This document shows positions 35,130 through 48,700 of a DNA stretch of 64,000 nucleotides, one piece after another. Positions within the stretch are counted from its first letter, which is position 1; each line of letters starts with the position of its first letter. The notes below the pieces were generated by a model. That model was given only the letters and a program-made list of their open reading frames with translations. It did no database searches and was not told where the DNA came from. Origin of the DNA: Salvia splendens (taxonomy: Eukaryota > Streptophyta > Magnoliopsida > Lamiales > Lamiaceae); contig NC_056044.1 of assembly GCF_004379255.2 (NCBI RefSeq), forward strand, positions 9,464,001 through 9,528,000, read 5' to 3'. The translations under genes were made by a program, and so were the position numbers.

Positions 35130-36223
35130 TGTAAAAATCATGGATTAAATATGCCCGGTCAATGGATTTTGACCAAATAATAAATGTGACGAGACATTTA
35201 ATTTTGTGAAATTAAATGACATAGCGTCGATCTACATTTTACGTAGGTAAATGTAGTATATTCACTTTCTCAAATCCGATTTCCGGTGAGTGAGAAATAG
35301 TGGATTAAAGTTGGGCATAATTAGCTTTTAATTAAAGCTTGGAGATGGAGCTTAGGGAATAATTAACTAGTGTTAATTATCCCACATTGGAGGATTAACA
35401 CATCTTTAATGTGTATAAATTAAGTGACTTTATGTTACTTAATAATTATAGTGGACCAAGATGGGTGAAAGAGCCCACACGCGCGCACACGCGCGCGCCG
35501 CCGCCGCCGCCCGCCCGCCCGAGCCCGAGCCCGTGCCCGTGCCCGTGCCCGTGCACGTGCTCGTGCTCGTGCTCGCGCTCGCGGTCGCGGTCGCGGGCCC
35601 GAGCCCGATCTCGATCTCGATCTCGATCTCGATCTTGGCAATTGGTCTTTGGGTGGTCTTTGGGCTTGGTGCTTGGCCCAAAATATTCTTTTTGGACCAC
35701 CGCCGAGTCAGCAATCCAAGTGGCTTGACACGTCGTCAAGCGAGGCACAGTCACGGTTGCCACGTGAGAAATCCACACGCTCCACACACGGGTGGCACAT
35801 TACAGCCACACGCCTGTAACCGACGTCGGTTACGTTTTTGCCATGATGAGCCTTCAATGGCTAGTCATACCACTGCATTAGGACACACACCTACAAGCAT
35901 TCTCTGCATAAGCTCTCTCCCTCTCCCTGCATTGTCTTTCTGTCGAAGCTCTGCCCTCTCCTCCATCCCGTTCGCCGGAGCTCTGCTGATTGCGGTGCTG
36001 CATCAGAAGAGACGTAGCCGTTTTACCTTTGGGGACGACACGCCAAACCGAGAGCACTACCGGGGCGTATCTCGTCTTGCGGGAAGAGGCCTCCTCGACT
36101 CGGCTGTCATAGCATACTGGTTTAGTTGTTTCATTTTCGTTGTAACTTCAGTTCTTTTTTGTATTCCTTCTTTTGGGTTGTATTACGCCCGGTTTTGTTA
36201 TCTTGTAATCCCAGAAACCAACA
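35130..36223 (+). repeat. 3' LTR of copia-1
   Basis: 1094 bp, same ends as the 5' LTR. It includes about 110 bp (around 35870-35995) absent from the 5' LTR, and a shorter, differently composed hexamer ladder. Confidence 0.95.
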
Positions 36224-36228
36224 ATCCA

Positions 36229-37690
36229 TAAGTACCATAATCTTCATTTCAAATCTATGTTTTTTGCCAAAAAAAAAAAAATTGTTTTAGCGCAAAAACA
36301 TGGAAAAAGGCTTAAAATGGGTGAAATAAGTTGTGGATGATTATAGATCTGGCATTGTTGGGGCAGAAATTAAATGCTAACGTGACATGGAAAAAAATAT
36401 GGTCATGCTGATTTTGGGACTGATTTTGAAACCCTTATTATTGATGCCTCAATTATAGAAATGGTATTTGTAGATGTTTGATTAGCCACATTTATAGGTA
36501 TAGAAAATTAAGTGTATGTTGATTTTGGGACTTATTTTGAAACCCTTATTATTGATGCCCTTATGCTTCTTTTCTCAATTTATTATAATTGTATTTATAT
36601 ATGTTTGATTAGTAACATTTTTAGATATAGGGAGTATTAAATTTTTTATTATTTCCCTTCAATTTTTTTAAATAAGTATTCAATTTATATTTTGAAGACC
36701 TTTCCATTTTGACTTTCCTTATAAAAATAAATAAAATATATTTTCACTCCACAAATTTTATTAAAAACTAATATTATAAAGGGATTAAAATATTTCAAAA
36801 AATTAATTTAGATTAAAATTAATTAAATGAAATTAGAAACAATATCATTGTATGAAAATGGTAAACTACATAATAAATGGAGTTTACATTTTGAAAATTT
36901 TGTTTGCAAAAATAAAAAAAGATGATATTTTATAGAGACTAAAATGGAGATTTAAACTGAAACTTCACAGCTACAGTTTCAAAAAAATATAAATCTAAAA
37001 TGACTAAAATATCATGAATTTGTTAAAAAAAATTAATGTTATAATATTATTCTCTTTTAACCTAATCTTTTCTTCGTCTCCTTGTGGCAAGTTCTGGATT
37101 GCTGCACAAAAGATAAAATATCATAATTAAAAACACAAATAATATCATAAATAAGAACATAAATTAATAATGTCGTAAAACAGAGAGAATACAATATACA
37201 ATATACAATATACAAAACTAGTAAGTACTTCATATTCGATTAATAAAATTGGTATTTATAGAAGATCTAGTAGTGTTTGTTGGCATTAATCTTGCATGAC
37301 ATTTTGTGTGTCTAATGTCAATAATTATAAATTAAATCAATAATAATTGTCTCACAAGTTTTTGACTTTTCAAATCATATTATTCAATAATTACAAAATT
37401 TAAACTATCGAATAAGTCTTTTCCAAATGTATGATATGAAATGTGTCCAATATTTGACGTACAATAATAATAATGAGAATTATTTTTGTTTAACTCCATC
37501 AAATGCAATGCATAATATAACATGAACCAAGAATTTTATTTTTACTCCATTTAATACAAATTAATTAATGTATGCAAGATTTAATGCACCTAATAATAAG
37601 AATTAATTTTTTTGAATTAATTATAAAATGTGGCCCTTGAATTAGGCGACGTTGTTAACCAAACAGGACCCACTTTGTAGAAGAAAGAAG
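36229..37690. other. AT-rich DNA with one internal duplication
   Basis: No gene was seen. A block containing GATTTTGAAACCCTTATTAT at about 36406-36515 recurs, diverged, at about 36519-36633. Confidence 0.5.
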
Positions 37691-38365
37691 TCTCTATTCT
37701 TCCTAAAATCCAGTCTACTACTTCTGTTTCTTCTTTCAGAAATCGAAAATAAACATTAAAAAATCTTTAACTGCTGCGTTAATTGCTGCTTTCTCACGCT
37801 TTTCCTCAAAATCAGTTCCTCCAGTCCAACTGTGAAGAAAGCGAAAGCCTCTCTTGTTTTGCAAATCAAAGTAAGGAGAGTGATTGTTGAACTTGTATGG
37901 TTTTGATCATCGCAAATTCTCTTTCATTTCGTCTTTTTTCTTTGGGATATTCGATGTTGATGAGCTGTGGCCGTCTAATTTCACATGTGCTTCTTCTTCT
38001 TCCGATAGCGAAAGGTCGGTCGCTCACATAACTTCTTCTCCTCTTTCAATTTTTACCGTTTTTTTTTGGTGTGGTTTGGTTTTTCCAACTTAATTTGCTA
38101 TTTTTCTGTAAATAGATAGATGATCATTGGTAATGCGGAGCTTGTGGAATGAGTGTAGGGGAATTTTTATGGATCTACTTAGGTATGGTAAGGTTTCTGG
38201 TTTGATTACTATTTGACTCACTTGTTTATGTTTCTCTGCTAATTTTGCAGTGTGAGTAATTAATTATTACTATTAGAATTCTTTCCTGCAGCTTGTGTTC
38301 ATGAATTTGCTTTGAGTTTAATTTTATTCTTGTTCAGATTCCCTAGGCTAGGGAGTTGATACGCT
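37691..38365 (+). promoter_or_regulatory. Probable 5' UTR region of the NPGR2-like gene
   Basis: Pyrimidine-rich DNA with several possible splice donors (for example AAAGGTCGGT near 38010) precedes the start codon. A UTR intron is likely, but its limits were not settled. Confidence 0.4.
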
Positions 38366-41300
38366 ATGAGGAATGAGAAGCAGATTGGAGTAAGGCTAGG
38401 AAAGACAATGCCGTGTCTTTGCTCCGGGGAGCAGTTACGCGCAGTTGAAATGGTCACATCTTCTTCACCCAATGATAGTTCGGCTAGTGTGCATTCATCG
38501 CAGCCTGGGGAAGCCGAAAGGAAGCCTGATACCGGCAACATCGAAGAAGCTGAGACATCACTACGAGAAAGTGGTTCTTTAAACTATGAGGTCTTTCTCT
38601 AGTAATCTTGATGCTAATCTTTATCCATTGACTGCTTAGAAAATTTTCTTATTGATTTACTGGAGAAAAAACCACATAATTAGCCCATTCCTTCTTTATT
38701 CTAGTTAACTATCTAAACAAGGTAAATAAAGATTATTTAAATCAATTATTTAGATAATTATGGTAACAACATAAGGAAAGATTTCATGAGATCTTCTCCT
38801 GTAACCTATCGATCTCTAACACCCTTTTTTGAATCTTTGGCTGAGGTTCATCAAAGTTAGACCAATTTCTTTGAGGATAGTCAGTGTGCTTTTTAAAAAT
38901 AACTACTTCATTTGCAACTTGACGATGTGCTTTCTTCTACAGGAAGCCAGAGCATTGTTAGGGAGGTACGAATATCAAAAAGGAAACATAGAAGCAGCCT
39001 TACATGTGTTTGAAGGGATTGATATAGCTGCTATAACTCCAAAGATTAAAATCACGCTTTCAGTAAATGGAGAAACTAATAGGAGACGATCACAGAACTA
39101 TGCGGCCCCTCCCATGTCAATACATGCAGTTAGCTTGCTTTTTGAAGCAGTCTTTCTAAAGGCAAAATCATTACAAGCACTTGGGAGGTATAAAGGTATA
39201 TCATCCATTTCTTTTTTGTTTGACCACGTGTAGTATCCTGAAAATAATGGTCTATTATTGTTGACTAACTCTTTTGAAAATTATTTGGTGTTTTCATTGA
39301 TTTGGTTCGGTTAGAACTCATCTGGTATGATGTATGCCATTTTCAGTACCAATCATGAGATGTGAATTTGCAGAAGATTTTGAATTAAAAGGCAGTGACA
39401 TACTGCTAATAAAAGAGACTGGAACTGTCAACTTTTAAATTATTTCTCTAACTATTCCTCAGATTCATTCTTCTAGCATCTGTATGTGAAGAACTATCAC
39501 TTTTTGTGTTCATCTATTTGCTCAGTTAGTTTCTTGAGATATTTTCTGGAGTCAATAGTGTTATTTTCTATGATGTGTTCTGGCAATTTCAGTCCATATA
39601 ATTGTTGTTACCGTAGGTGGATGAAAAATTGTGGAGATAAAATCATTTTTCAAGCTTTTTATCAGCTTATTGTGAATAATAATCTGAATATTTCCAATCA
39701 TCTTTGCAGAAGCTGCTCAATCATGCTCAGTTATTCTGGACATTGTTGAATCATCATTACCAGCTGCCTTGCCTGAAAACTTTGGTGCTGACTGTAAATT
39801 GCAGGAGACTCTAAATAAGGCCACCGAGTTGCTTCCTGAATTGTGGAAACTTGTTGATTCTCCCCGTGATGCAGTCTTGTCATACCGTCGGGCCCTTCTT
39901 AATCACTGGAACCTAGATGCACAAACTACAGCTAAGATCCAAAAAGAGTTTGCCGTTTTCCTTTTGTACAGTGGAATTGAAGCCATTGCCCCAAACTTGA
40001 GGCATCAAATGGAGAATGCATTTATTCCAAAAAACAATATTGAGGAAGCCATTCTTCTTTTGATGATTCTTTTGAGAAAAGTTTCACTGAAGAGGATTGA
40101 GTGGGATCCTTCAATTTTAGATCACCTTTCATATGCATTATCCATGTCTGGTGGACTAGAGGCTTTAGCTAATCAAATCGAAGAACTCCTTCCTGGAGTT
40201 ATAGACCGAAAGGAACGGTATCATATTTTAGCTATCTGTTATCATGGAAAAGGTGATGACATGGGGGCCTTGAATTTATGGAAGAAAGTGTTGAAAACTC
40301 AAGTGGATTCGACCTATTTGTCAGTTTTGTTATTCATTTCAAAGATATGTGGGGGGAATCCTAAGTCTGCTGGTGAAGGGATTAATTTTTCTCAGATTGC
40401 AATTGACAACTTACACAGGGGATGCGATCAGTTGATGGGTCTTGCCGAATGCATGTTGGGCATCTCACTGTCAACATATTCTAGGTCTGTTGCAACTGAC
40501 ACTGAGAGAGTTCAAAAGCTGTCCAAGGCACTTGAATCCCTGGAAATAGCTGGAAGAGTTACAAAATTGAAGGACCCTTTCATTATTTACCATTTATCCC
40601 TAGAATATGCTGAGCAGAGAAAGCTGGATGCAGCACTACATCATGCAAAAAACTTGCTTAAATTGGAAAGCGGGTCTAATATTAGAGGATGGATCTTGTT
40701 GGCTCGAATATTATCTGCTCAAAAATCTTTTTCCAATGCTGAAACTATCATTAATGCGGCTTTAGACCAGACTGGAATATGGGATCAGGGAGAACTGTTG
40801 AGAAGTAAAGCTAAGCTCCAGCTTGCTCAGGGTCTAGTGAAGGAGGCAATTGAAACTTCTTCGCAGTTGCTTGCTGTCCTTCAGGTTCAACTTAAAAGTG
40901 TTGGTTTAGGGAAGAAGCTTAAGGTATGTATTGCTAGTTCCTTGTTCGGCATACATGTGACAAATTTAATGGTTATTTTATTTGTGAATTGTTAAGAATA
41001 TTAGTATTCTGTCCCACATCGGTGATGTGACATAGCCTAGCTTAGTGTTTTGTACTATATATATGTGGCTTGTGTTGAGTAATAAAATACACCAAATACA
41101 CTGCTACTTTCTCTACTATGTCTATTTACTTTTCCGCTTATATCTATATTTTACTGTTCTACATGAATGATTGAAAATATTGCTCATGGGATTAATGTTG
41201 CATAATGGGTTTATACATGTAATTAGTTTGCTGCAAAAAAGTATGTATACTACCATGAATTATTTTCACTATTTATTATTAAAGCTTATAAGAGCTTTGA

Positions 41301-43949
41301 TACCATGCTTAAGTCCATGAATAAAGCTGTTTCTTCTGATCGATTGACTAAAGAGTATATTCAACTCATAAATGGAGCTCAATTGCTTTTAAGTTTTAAT
41401 AGGTCCAACAGTGCCCTATCTGGATTCTCCTGCTGTGATGATGGTCAACTTGACTTTGATGTAGACTTGATATTTTCCTTGACTTTTTAAGGGCTGTAGT
41501 GGGAGTTTAAATAGTCTGAAGAGCATTGTGTAAAATAAATACCTTTTCCAACTGGCGTCTTCTTAAATCCAAAGGATTTTTTTGGTAGGTGTTTGCTCCC
41601 GATTCAATCAGTGGATTGATTTTATAATAGATACATGAGGATTGTTGGTGTAGGTTAAAATTGCACAATCTGGTTATTAAGGTAGTTTTGGTAATGTTGG
41701 GACTTGGGAGAGAATTTTGGTACGACCTGTTAGAGATTATTTGTTCATAACTTCATATAGGATATCTACTTGTCCGTCTGATATAAGTTGTTGTCAATCC
41801 CATATTAGTACATTTAGTGACCTTGTTCTTAATTCTTGAGTTTTATAAACCTGACGCTCTTAACTATTTATTGAGAAAATGTCCTATTGTAGGATATCTA
41901 ATTGACAAATTGTGTCAGATGATACGAAGTGTCATCTCTGTATCATCTCAAAAAAATATAATCTCAATATTATAATACCTAATTCTAAGCCCTTAGTTTT
42001 ACGTCATTCTAAAACAATTCATTAAGTACCACCCCATTGCCTGTCTAATCTTATAGTGCTACGAGTCAAATAAGTAGCACCCATTGTGATTTGCATATTC
42101 AGCATGTTTGCAGTAGCTTCATTCTCATCTCTATTGACAAGTAGGTGTGTCATACTTCTGAATTCAGATATATCATGTTGTGCTCAATTAACCCGCTTTG
42201 TCAAAGATCAGATAATACAATCTTTATTACAGTGGCCATGTTTTATGAAAATTGGAACTTGTGGAGATATTACGTTTGAATTTGATTATGCTTTATTGTG
42301 ATCCTTCTGCTTTAAACTTATATTATCAGAGTGATTTAGACTAATCTTTTTTTTGTTTTTAGAATGATTTGGAGTTATCATTGGCCATACGTGTCACGAA
42401 TTTCTTTTGTTGTACACATTTGCATGCTAATTATCTTACCCTTCCATAGCTGGTCCATGGGTTGTTTAATGAAAGCCCTTCTTTACTGAAATGGCAGGAG
42501 AACCACAACCATATCAAGAAGTTAGAGCTGGATACATGGCTTGGTTTGGCTTCCATCTACATTAAATTGTCTCGGTGGCATGATGCTGAGCTCTGTATTT
42601 CAAAATCTGAAACCATTACTGCCTTTTCTGCCTCTAGATGGCATGCCACTGGTAATCTGCTTGGCCTTTTATTCATGTCAAAATGCTTTTTATTTACAAT
42701 TTGAGTTTTACTGGCTCTTATTATCTTATACTCTGTGGAACAACACACTATCAAAAAGTGAGCATAGAAAAGAACAAGTTAGGCTTTTTTCCGACAAGTT
42801 ATGGAACCTTTTACTGTGAGCAGTTAATGTGAAAAGCATGTGAACTTGTCCATAAGGCCATGTCCTGTATATTTGATAAGTTCATAGTTTCAGTATCAAT
42901 AGATGGTAGTATATTTGTTACAGTAGTTGTTATTTTTCCAAATGATCGCAGAATACACTTTTGTTGATATGTTTGTATCGTAATACCCTGTTCCTGGTTG
43001 ACCAAAGTTTATGGCTCAACATCAACCTTTATGAATAGCTAGATATGTACAGAGACGGGTTTTTCTCTCTTTGTTATCCTTTTTGGAAATAAGAGGACTT
43101 TTCCTTTTCCTTTTCCTAAAGCATGGAACAGGACAAGCGACTGTCTGATGTCAGATTGAGAGGGGCCACCTTTTGATGATCGCGAAGAGCTAGCTAGCTT
43201 TAGAAGTTTGTATAAAAGGCATTCATGAAAGGAAGCTATATTCACTAATTTTTCTTGGTGAAGCTACTACCCTTTTGCAATATGAAATGGGAAGAGCTGT
43301 GCAGGAAAATAACTGGTTCTATGGTCATGGAGGAAAATAAATCCAATTTTTTTGAAAGTAACTTTGAATTTGTTATTTGGCGCCAAATAATAGCTCTTTA
43401 GACATTAAGGACCTCGTGGATTGAGTGGATTTTTCTTGAAATGGGCTAGAGGTTATACTTGTTGGTTGTGAGTGAAGCGAAATGGTTTTAAGTGGCTCTA
43501 TTTTCCACATCAGCGTATTATGCTAGCGACTTGGTTAGATTTTGTGTGCTTCATTCTATTAGGGGGCGTTTAATATTGATATACCCCTCCACCTAATGTT
43601 ATGAGACTCATTTTGGGTATTAAGTGCAGGATTGCTTCAAGAAGCGAAGGGCGACGAGAAAGAAGCACTGAAGGCATACTCGCTCGCCCTGGAAATCGAC
43701 CCAACTCATGTCCCAAGCCTAGTTTCCAAGGCTAAGGTTCTGAGCGGAAGCAGTTGTAGGTCCCAGGCTATCATAAGAAGCTTTCTGACGGAAGCTCTAC
43801 GACTCGATCACATGAATGCATCAGCTTGGCATCAGCTGGGCCTCCTTCACAGGGATGGAGAAGATAGTGTATCAGCTTTGGAAGCTGCTGAATGTTTCGA
43901 AGCTGCTGCTGTCCTCCAAGAGACCGAACCTGTTGAGCCATTCCGATGA
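38366..43949 (+). CDS. NPGR2-like TPR protein (NPG1 family, TTC7-like)
   Basis: Five exons, 38366-38590, 38943-39195, 39710-40923, 42498-42651 and 43630-43949, all with GT-AG introns, give about 721 residues, close to Arabidopsis NPGR2. Family signatures are MRNEKQIGVRLG at the start, the calmodulin-binding-region pattern IEEAETSLRESGSLNYEEAR, ALLGRYEYQKGNIEAALHVF, LPELWKLVDSPRDAVLSYRR, WDPSILDHLSYALSMSGG, HLSLEYAEQRKLDAALHHAK, and a C-terminus ending VEPFR. Most of the protein is tetratricopeptide repeats. NPG1/NPGR proteins act with HYCCIN- and EFR3-like proteins to hold PI4-kinase alpha 1 at the plasma membrane and bind calmodulin. The start is chosen because it matches the family N-terminus. 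Intron 3 carries a solo LTR. The frame looks functional. Confidence 0.94.
40990..41163 (+). mobile_element. Solo LTR in intron 3 of the NPGR2-like gene
   Basis: 174 bp beginning TGTTAAGAATATTAG and ending TGTTCTACA, with a perfect 5-bp duplication TGAAT at 40985-40989 and 41164-41168. It holds TCCCACATCGGTGATGTGAC, a TATA-like run and AATAAAATA, all typical of small copia or TRIM LTRs. No internal region remains. Confidence 0.88.
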
Positions 43950-45008
43950 CTCTGTTCCCCTTCTGTGAGCATCATTTTTATACTTTGTCTGTGCCATTTA
44001 GAGGAGAAAAAGGTAGTACGAAATTTTGGGTCTTTTTCCATTTTCTGCAATGTGATTGTGATGTAGGCAATGAGAAATCCACTTTTTGTTTGATTATGTA
44101 GATTGAGATTTTATATGTTTATCTTCATTTTTAATGATTTTTTTTTGTGATTCTTGCGCTATAACAAGCTTAGGATTTCATTCTATACGTCTTACTAATT
44201 TTTGTTATGCAGAGTGACTCAGTGACGTCAATCGGTTTTCATGTGGTAAAGGCTCTGCCATTATAGTTGTAATTGAAAAATCAAATGATTTTGGTTGGTT
44301 TGGTTTGATTCGTTTTACTATTACTTTAGTTTTTCAGAAACTAATTTGAGTTTGGATTGGCTTTGGCACAGTTTAGAAACCACACGACCGCGTTTTACTT
44401 TTTCTTGATTCTTGATTTCTCAACACAAACAATGGATTTGTTTAGTTCAGATTCTAAATTAGATGTAATGAATAGTACTCCCTATGTTATTTGTTAATTG
44501 ATGTGCTTCTTTTTTGCATGAAAATTGAGAATAGTGTGCTAACTAAATGGTAAATAAAGTAAGAGAGATGACTCAATTAACTTAGAACATCTCAAAATAG
44601 TAATAACTCTACTAGTAATATTTTTTATTACTTGCAACTCACTCACTCTCACATACATTGGCTTTCAAGTTATTGATTCGAGTAAAAATATTATATTAAA
44701 TGAGCTGCGACTAATTTAATCTAAATATTGAAAAATAAAATATATGTATATATAAAAAATTATTGGAAGTGTTAATAAATTAAAGAAATGTATAATAAAC
44801 AATGAAACACAATTTCTATATAGTTCAAATGCAATAAATGTAAATAAGTTTTAAGTTTAACAAACAGCCAAAATATACATCCATCAATATTTTGATAAAA
44901 GCACATTCATTAGAAAATAAAAGTCATCCTACTTAAACCCAATAGTAAATTTAAACAACTTCAATAATGCATACTTAATGAATTATGTACTTTCGCTTTT
45001 AAAAAATG
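43950..45008. other. Intergenic DNA between converging genes
   Basis: Contains the 3' UTR of the NPGR2-like gene. No other gene was recognised. Confidence 0.5.
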
Positions 45009-45260
45009 CTCTCCACCGTCTCTGAAAATTTGTCACTTATTTCCATTTTCGTCCATCTCTAAAAATTTGTCACCTTTTACTTTTATCATTTTTGGTAGTA
45101 GACCCACATTCCACTAATTAATTCTCACTAATATTTTATTATAAAACTAACATACAAAAATAAGATCCACACGCCACTAACTTTTTCAACTCACTTTTTA
45201 TTACATTTCTTAAAATCTGTGTCGGGCCAAAGGATGATAAATTATAAGGGACGGAGGGAG
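45009..45260. mobile_element. Stowaway MITE
   Basis: The right end is the inverse of CTCCCTCCGTCCCTTATAAT, the classic Stowaway terminus, followed by TA. The left end CTCTCCACCGTCTCTG is its diverged partner. A short internal duplication of AAAATTTGTCAC lies near the left end. Confidence 0.8.
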
Positions 45261-45765
45261 TATATATTTAATCAATTACCACCTTTTAAAGGCAAAAAAA
45301 AAAAAATAACTGAATGACATGAGATATAGACGCTATTCTAGAGTCTAATACAGTGGTGGTACACACAAAAAAATCCCTAAGTCTAGCCAATCCTCAACTC
45401 TACATCACTACTTCACTTCCTACTCCTACAAAGAATACAATCCCTCACCATACTTCTACTTGTCTTCCAAAAATGATGATGCTGCTCCTCCCTCTGCTTT
45501 TATAAACTCACTCTACAAAATATACATTTTAAGATGCTCTGTAAGTCCACATTTATACAAAACAGACCACCAAACTTCCACCATTATTACCTTTTCACAA
45601 TACCAAATACCAATGCCTTCCTTTCCATTTTCCAACCAGATGCATGCAACCCTTGCCTGCATTTAAGACATTAAAACCGCTTCGTCATCTATTAAATCAA
45701 ATGTTAGGTGTCAAATTCTTTCATTTTATACTCACTCGCCTTGAACCGTATCTTCTTCTTCTACT

Positions 45766-48700
45766 TCATATATAATGCAACAACAGGTCAGTTGAAGAGT
45801 TCTTCAGCCTGCAGCTCTGCCCTAAATGAACATCTCCAAAAAGATACCTGCATCAATGTTTCTAAAATTTATTAAGTTTTCAGATGTCTCCTTGATTTAT
45901 TTCCAGAGAAAGATGATTAGTTAGACCTGTATTCACAATGCTCAGGCCATGCACATCGGGCTTTTCCATAATCCCAATAGCAATCCTCATCCCTTAGAGG
46001 TCCACGGCTAGCTGTTTGTCCACAATGCAGTGATATAGTAAGATTGTGCCAAGGATGATATGATAACGGTAGGAAACAACAAAATAATGTATTCAACCTT
46101 TTGTCACAAAGTTAGACTTTTTGTCAGGATGGGTATCGTGCCATGTCTCCAGCCACAGCTCCCGCATTAATATTGGAGATCTAACGATGTTCCTGTGATT
46201 GGCTGCAAATGAGATAGATTGATCAACTAAAGGGAACTATATTATTATTCACTCAAAAGAACACTCTGGAATTGCTGATGTCAAACATTCAAGATCTTTT
46301 GGCATTCGTGTTATCATGCATGATGCATCTCATGATCAGATAAGAATACATGAGTAAACCAATTTTCACATGATTTCACCAATTATAATCCGGCTATAAC
46401 TACAATAATATCTTAATCACCCTAAGTCTGATAGGCCAGACAACTGTATTACCTTTATCAAGCTCCCAAACTGCTGTTCTCTTTCCCGGGACACTTTCAG
46501 AGTCTTCATAATAGGTCATGTACTTCACTCTAGGAGATCTGGTCATGTTGGGTATTATATCCATTTCAGGAAGATGGTCAACATCTAAATGCACTTGGAT
46601 ATCTGAACCATCATGTTCTGACTGCAAGTTGTCAATAGACCTCGCTTAGCAAAAATATTACACTTAGTAAGATTATCTGAATTCAGAAGTGTCCAATAAT
46701 CACAGTTAAGTAAATCATAAGTAAAAACAATCACTTCAAGGAAATTATTTAAACACCTGAGGAGCCCTTGTTATATTTACTTTTGGTCCCAGCCAATTCT
46801 TGCACCAAGAGAGGGAATTGTATGGTACCTGCAAACCGGATGACAACCATTAGGTGAAATAAAGCAATGAATGACAAACAGTAAAACATCATGGCTCGAG
46901 ATTATTTAGAAGGAAACATCTGCACTTTACAATCACTGTACCGTCTCATCCCCACTTGCAGCACCAGGATCTCCATCAACCAGGTTTCCTGACCTAAACA
47001 ATAAAATACAAGAAAAGTGAACCAAGGTGTCTATCTACTAAAGAGCATATAATTACTGCATGTCAAGAAAGGATGTACACAACAAATTACATCAAGCCGT
47101 GCCGCAAAAAATCATGGCAGTATTCTCAAATCATGCGTATGTGCTAGGTTTTAGCAGTCCTATACTAACCCTTCTCGTGCTCAATCAGGAAAGCAAATTG
47201 AATGTGTAAAAAACGATCACATTCATTTCATAAGAGACATGTTTTACCCTTTTCTCACAAAGCGTCCAAGGTATTCAGTCTTCTATAATTCACACGAATA
47301 GATTGAAATAGAATGGGACGCCAGCAATATGTTGGAATTTTAGTGTATTATATGAAAGTATTACTAAATACTTTATAATATATTAATGATATGATTTGCT
47401 GGTATTAAATGTATTAAGGTTATTATGAAACTCAGTATTTCATAATTCTGTTATACATTTAAATGACGTTAACTGTTTGGCAGTTAATGACAGTTTGACA
47501 TTAGCGCCAAAACTGCACAAAACAGTTACCCATTTTGGCGGTTAAATTAACTGTCGTGGCAGTTAATTCTGTAGTGTTGTGTATAAATATAAACAGAAAT
47601 TCTAAACTAAAATATATAGATGAATTTAGTCTTATCCGATCATAGATTTTGTATCCACAAAATACTTGATCTGAAAGTGTTTTCACACGATTCTAAATTA
47701 TCCAAGTATTCAATCCTTTTAAAAACCTACATATATTCCTACAAAATGACTTCCTCCCCCATTTTAGTGTTACCATAAAACAAAACAGAAAATAAAATTG
47801 TGCATAAATGAAAATATCCTAAGGATTGAATTTTCATCTTAGCATGTTAATATACAAATATTCGAATATAAGAGTGTTCTGAGAATTGAACTCTTATTAT
47901 TACATTGAATATCAGATTTAACATACACACAATTTTCAAACTAAAATCTAAACATGACACTTATTTAAAACAAGTCTAGTGTCCTTATCCTTCAATGAAC
48001 ATGTATAAAGCTAAGTCCAAAGCTTTACTGGAACAACTTGGATTCCATGTTCATATAGGTAATCTTTTCATCTTGTTCTGCCAAAACACTTGTCAAAAGA
48101 TTATTAAGAAGTGAAACTTCAACCTCAGTTATGCTGACAGTTGTAAACACATACCTTGAGTGATTAAACATGTGTCAAATCCTACTGTTTGGCTTTCCAC
48201 ATTGAATTTCACATTTAACATTTAGTTAAAAGGAAATTGGGTATCCAAACATTAGAATTATATGGACTTTAAACCCACCCTTTTAGCAGACTTGTGCACT
48301 AAGTCTCTTGCTAAACCCTTGGTTAGATGATCTGCCAGATTTTGTTGAGTCCCAACAAATTCTACTGATATCACACCATTCGTGATCAATTCCCTAACCA
48401 TGCTATGTCTAACACCTAAATGTCTAGACTTGCCATTGTAAACTTGACTATATACCTTAGCAAATGTAGCAGCACTATCACACCTCATGGATATAGGTGA
48501 GATAGGTTTTGGCCACAGAGGAATTTCATAGATTAAATTCCTTAACCACTCAGCCTCTTTGCCTGCTGCTGCTAATGCAACAAATTCAGACTCCATGGTT
48601 GAATTTGTTATGCATGTTTGCTTCTTTGATGCCCAAGAGATTGCTCCTCCTCCAAGTAGAAATATCCATCCACTTGTTGAGGAATGATCTTCTAAGTTAG

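Larger units (their letters stand above)
29073..36223 (+). mobile_element. Full-length Ty1/copia retrotransposon (copia-1)
   Basis: The LTRs at 29073-30040 and 35130-36223 begin TGTAAAAATCATGG and end ACCAACA. A perfect 5-bp duplication ATCCA lies at 29068-29072 and 36224-36228. A polypurine tract GTGGGGGAT precedes the 3' LTR. One uninterrupted gag-pol frame fills the interior. A ~550-bp non-coding stretch lies between the frame and the 3' LTR. The element looks coding-competent. Its 5' LTR is shorter than the 3' LTR by about 125 bp. Confidence 0.96.

Noticed and set aside
45460..45666. 68-residue frame downstream of PSAT1
   Set aside because: No family pattern. It lies in the presumed intergenic region next to a Stowaway MITE.
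47501..47686. Identical 61-residue frames at 47501-47686 and 52336-52521
   Set aside because: They are the same antisense stretch of the two LTRs. Useful as proof of LTR inversion but not genes.
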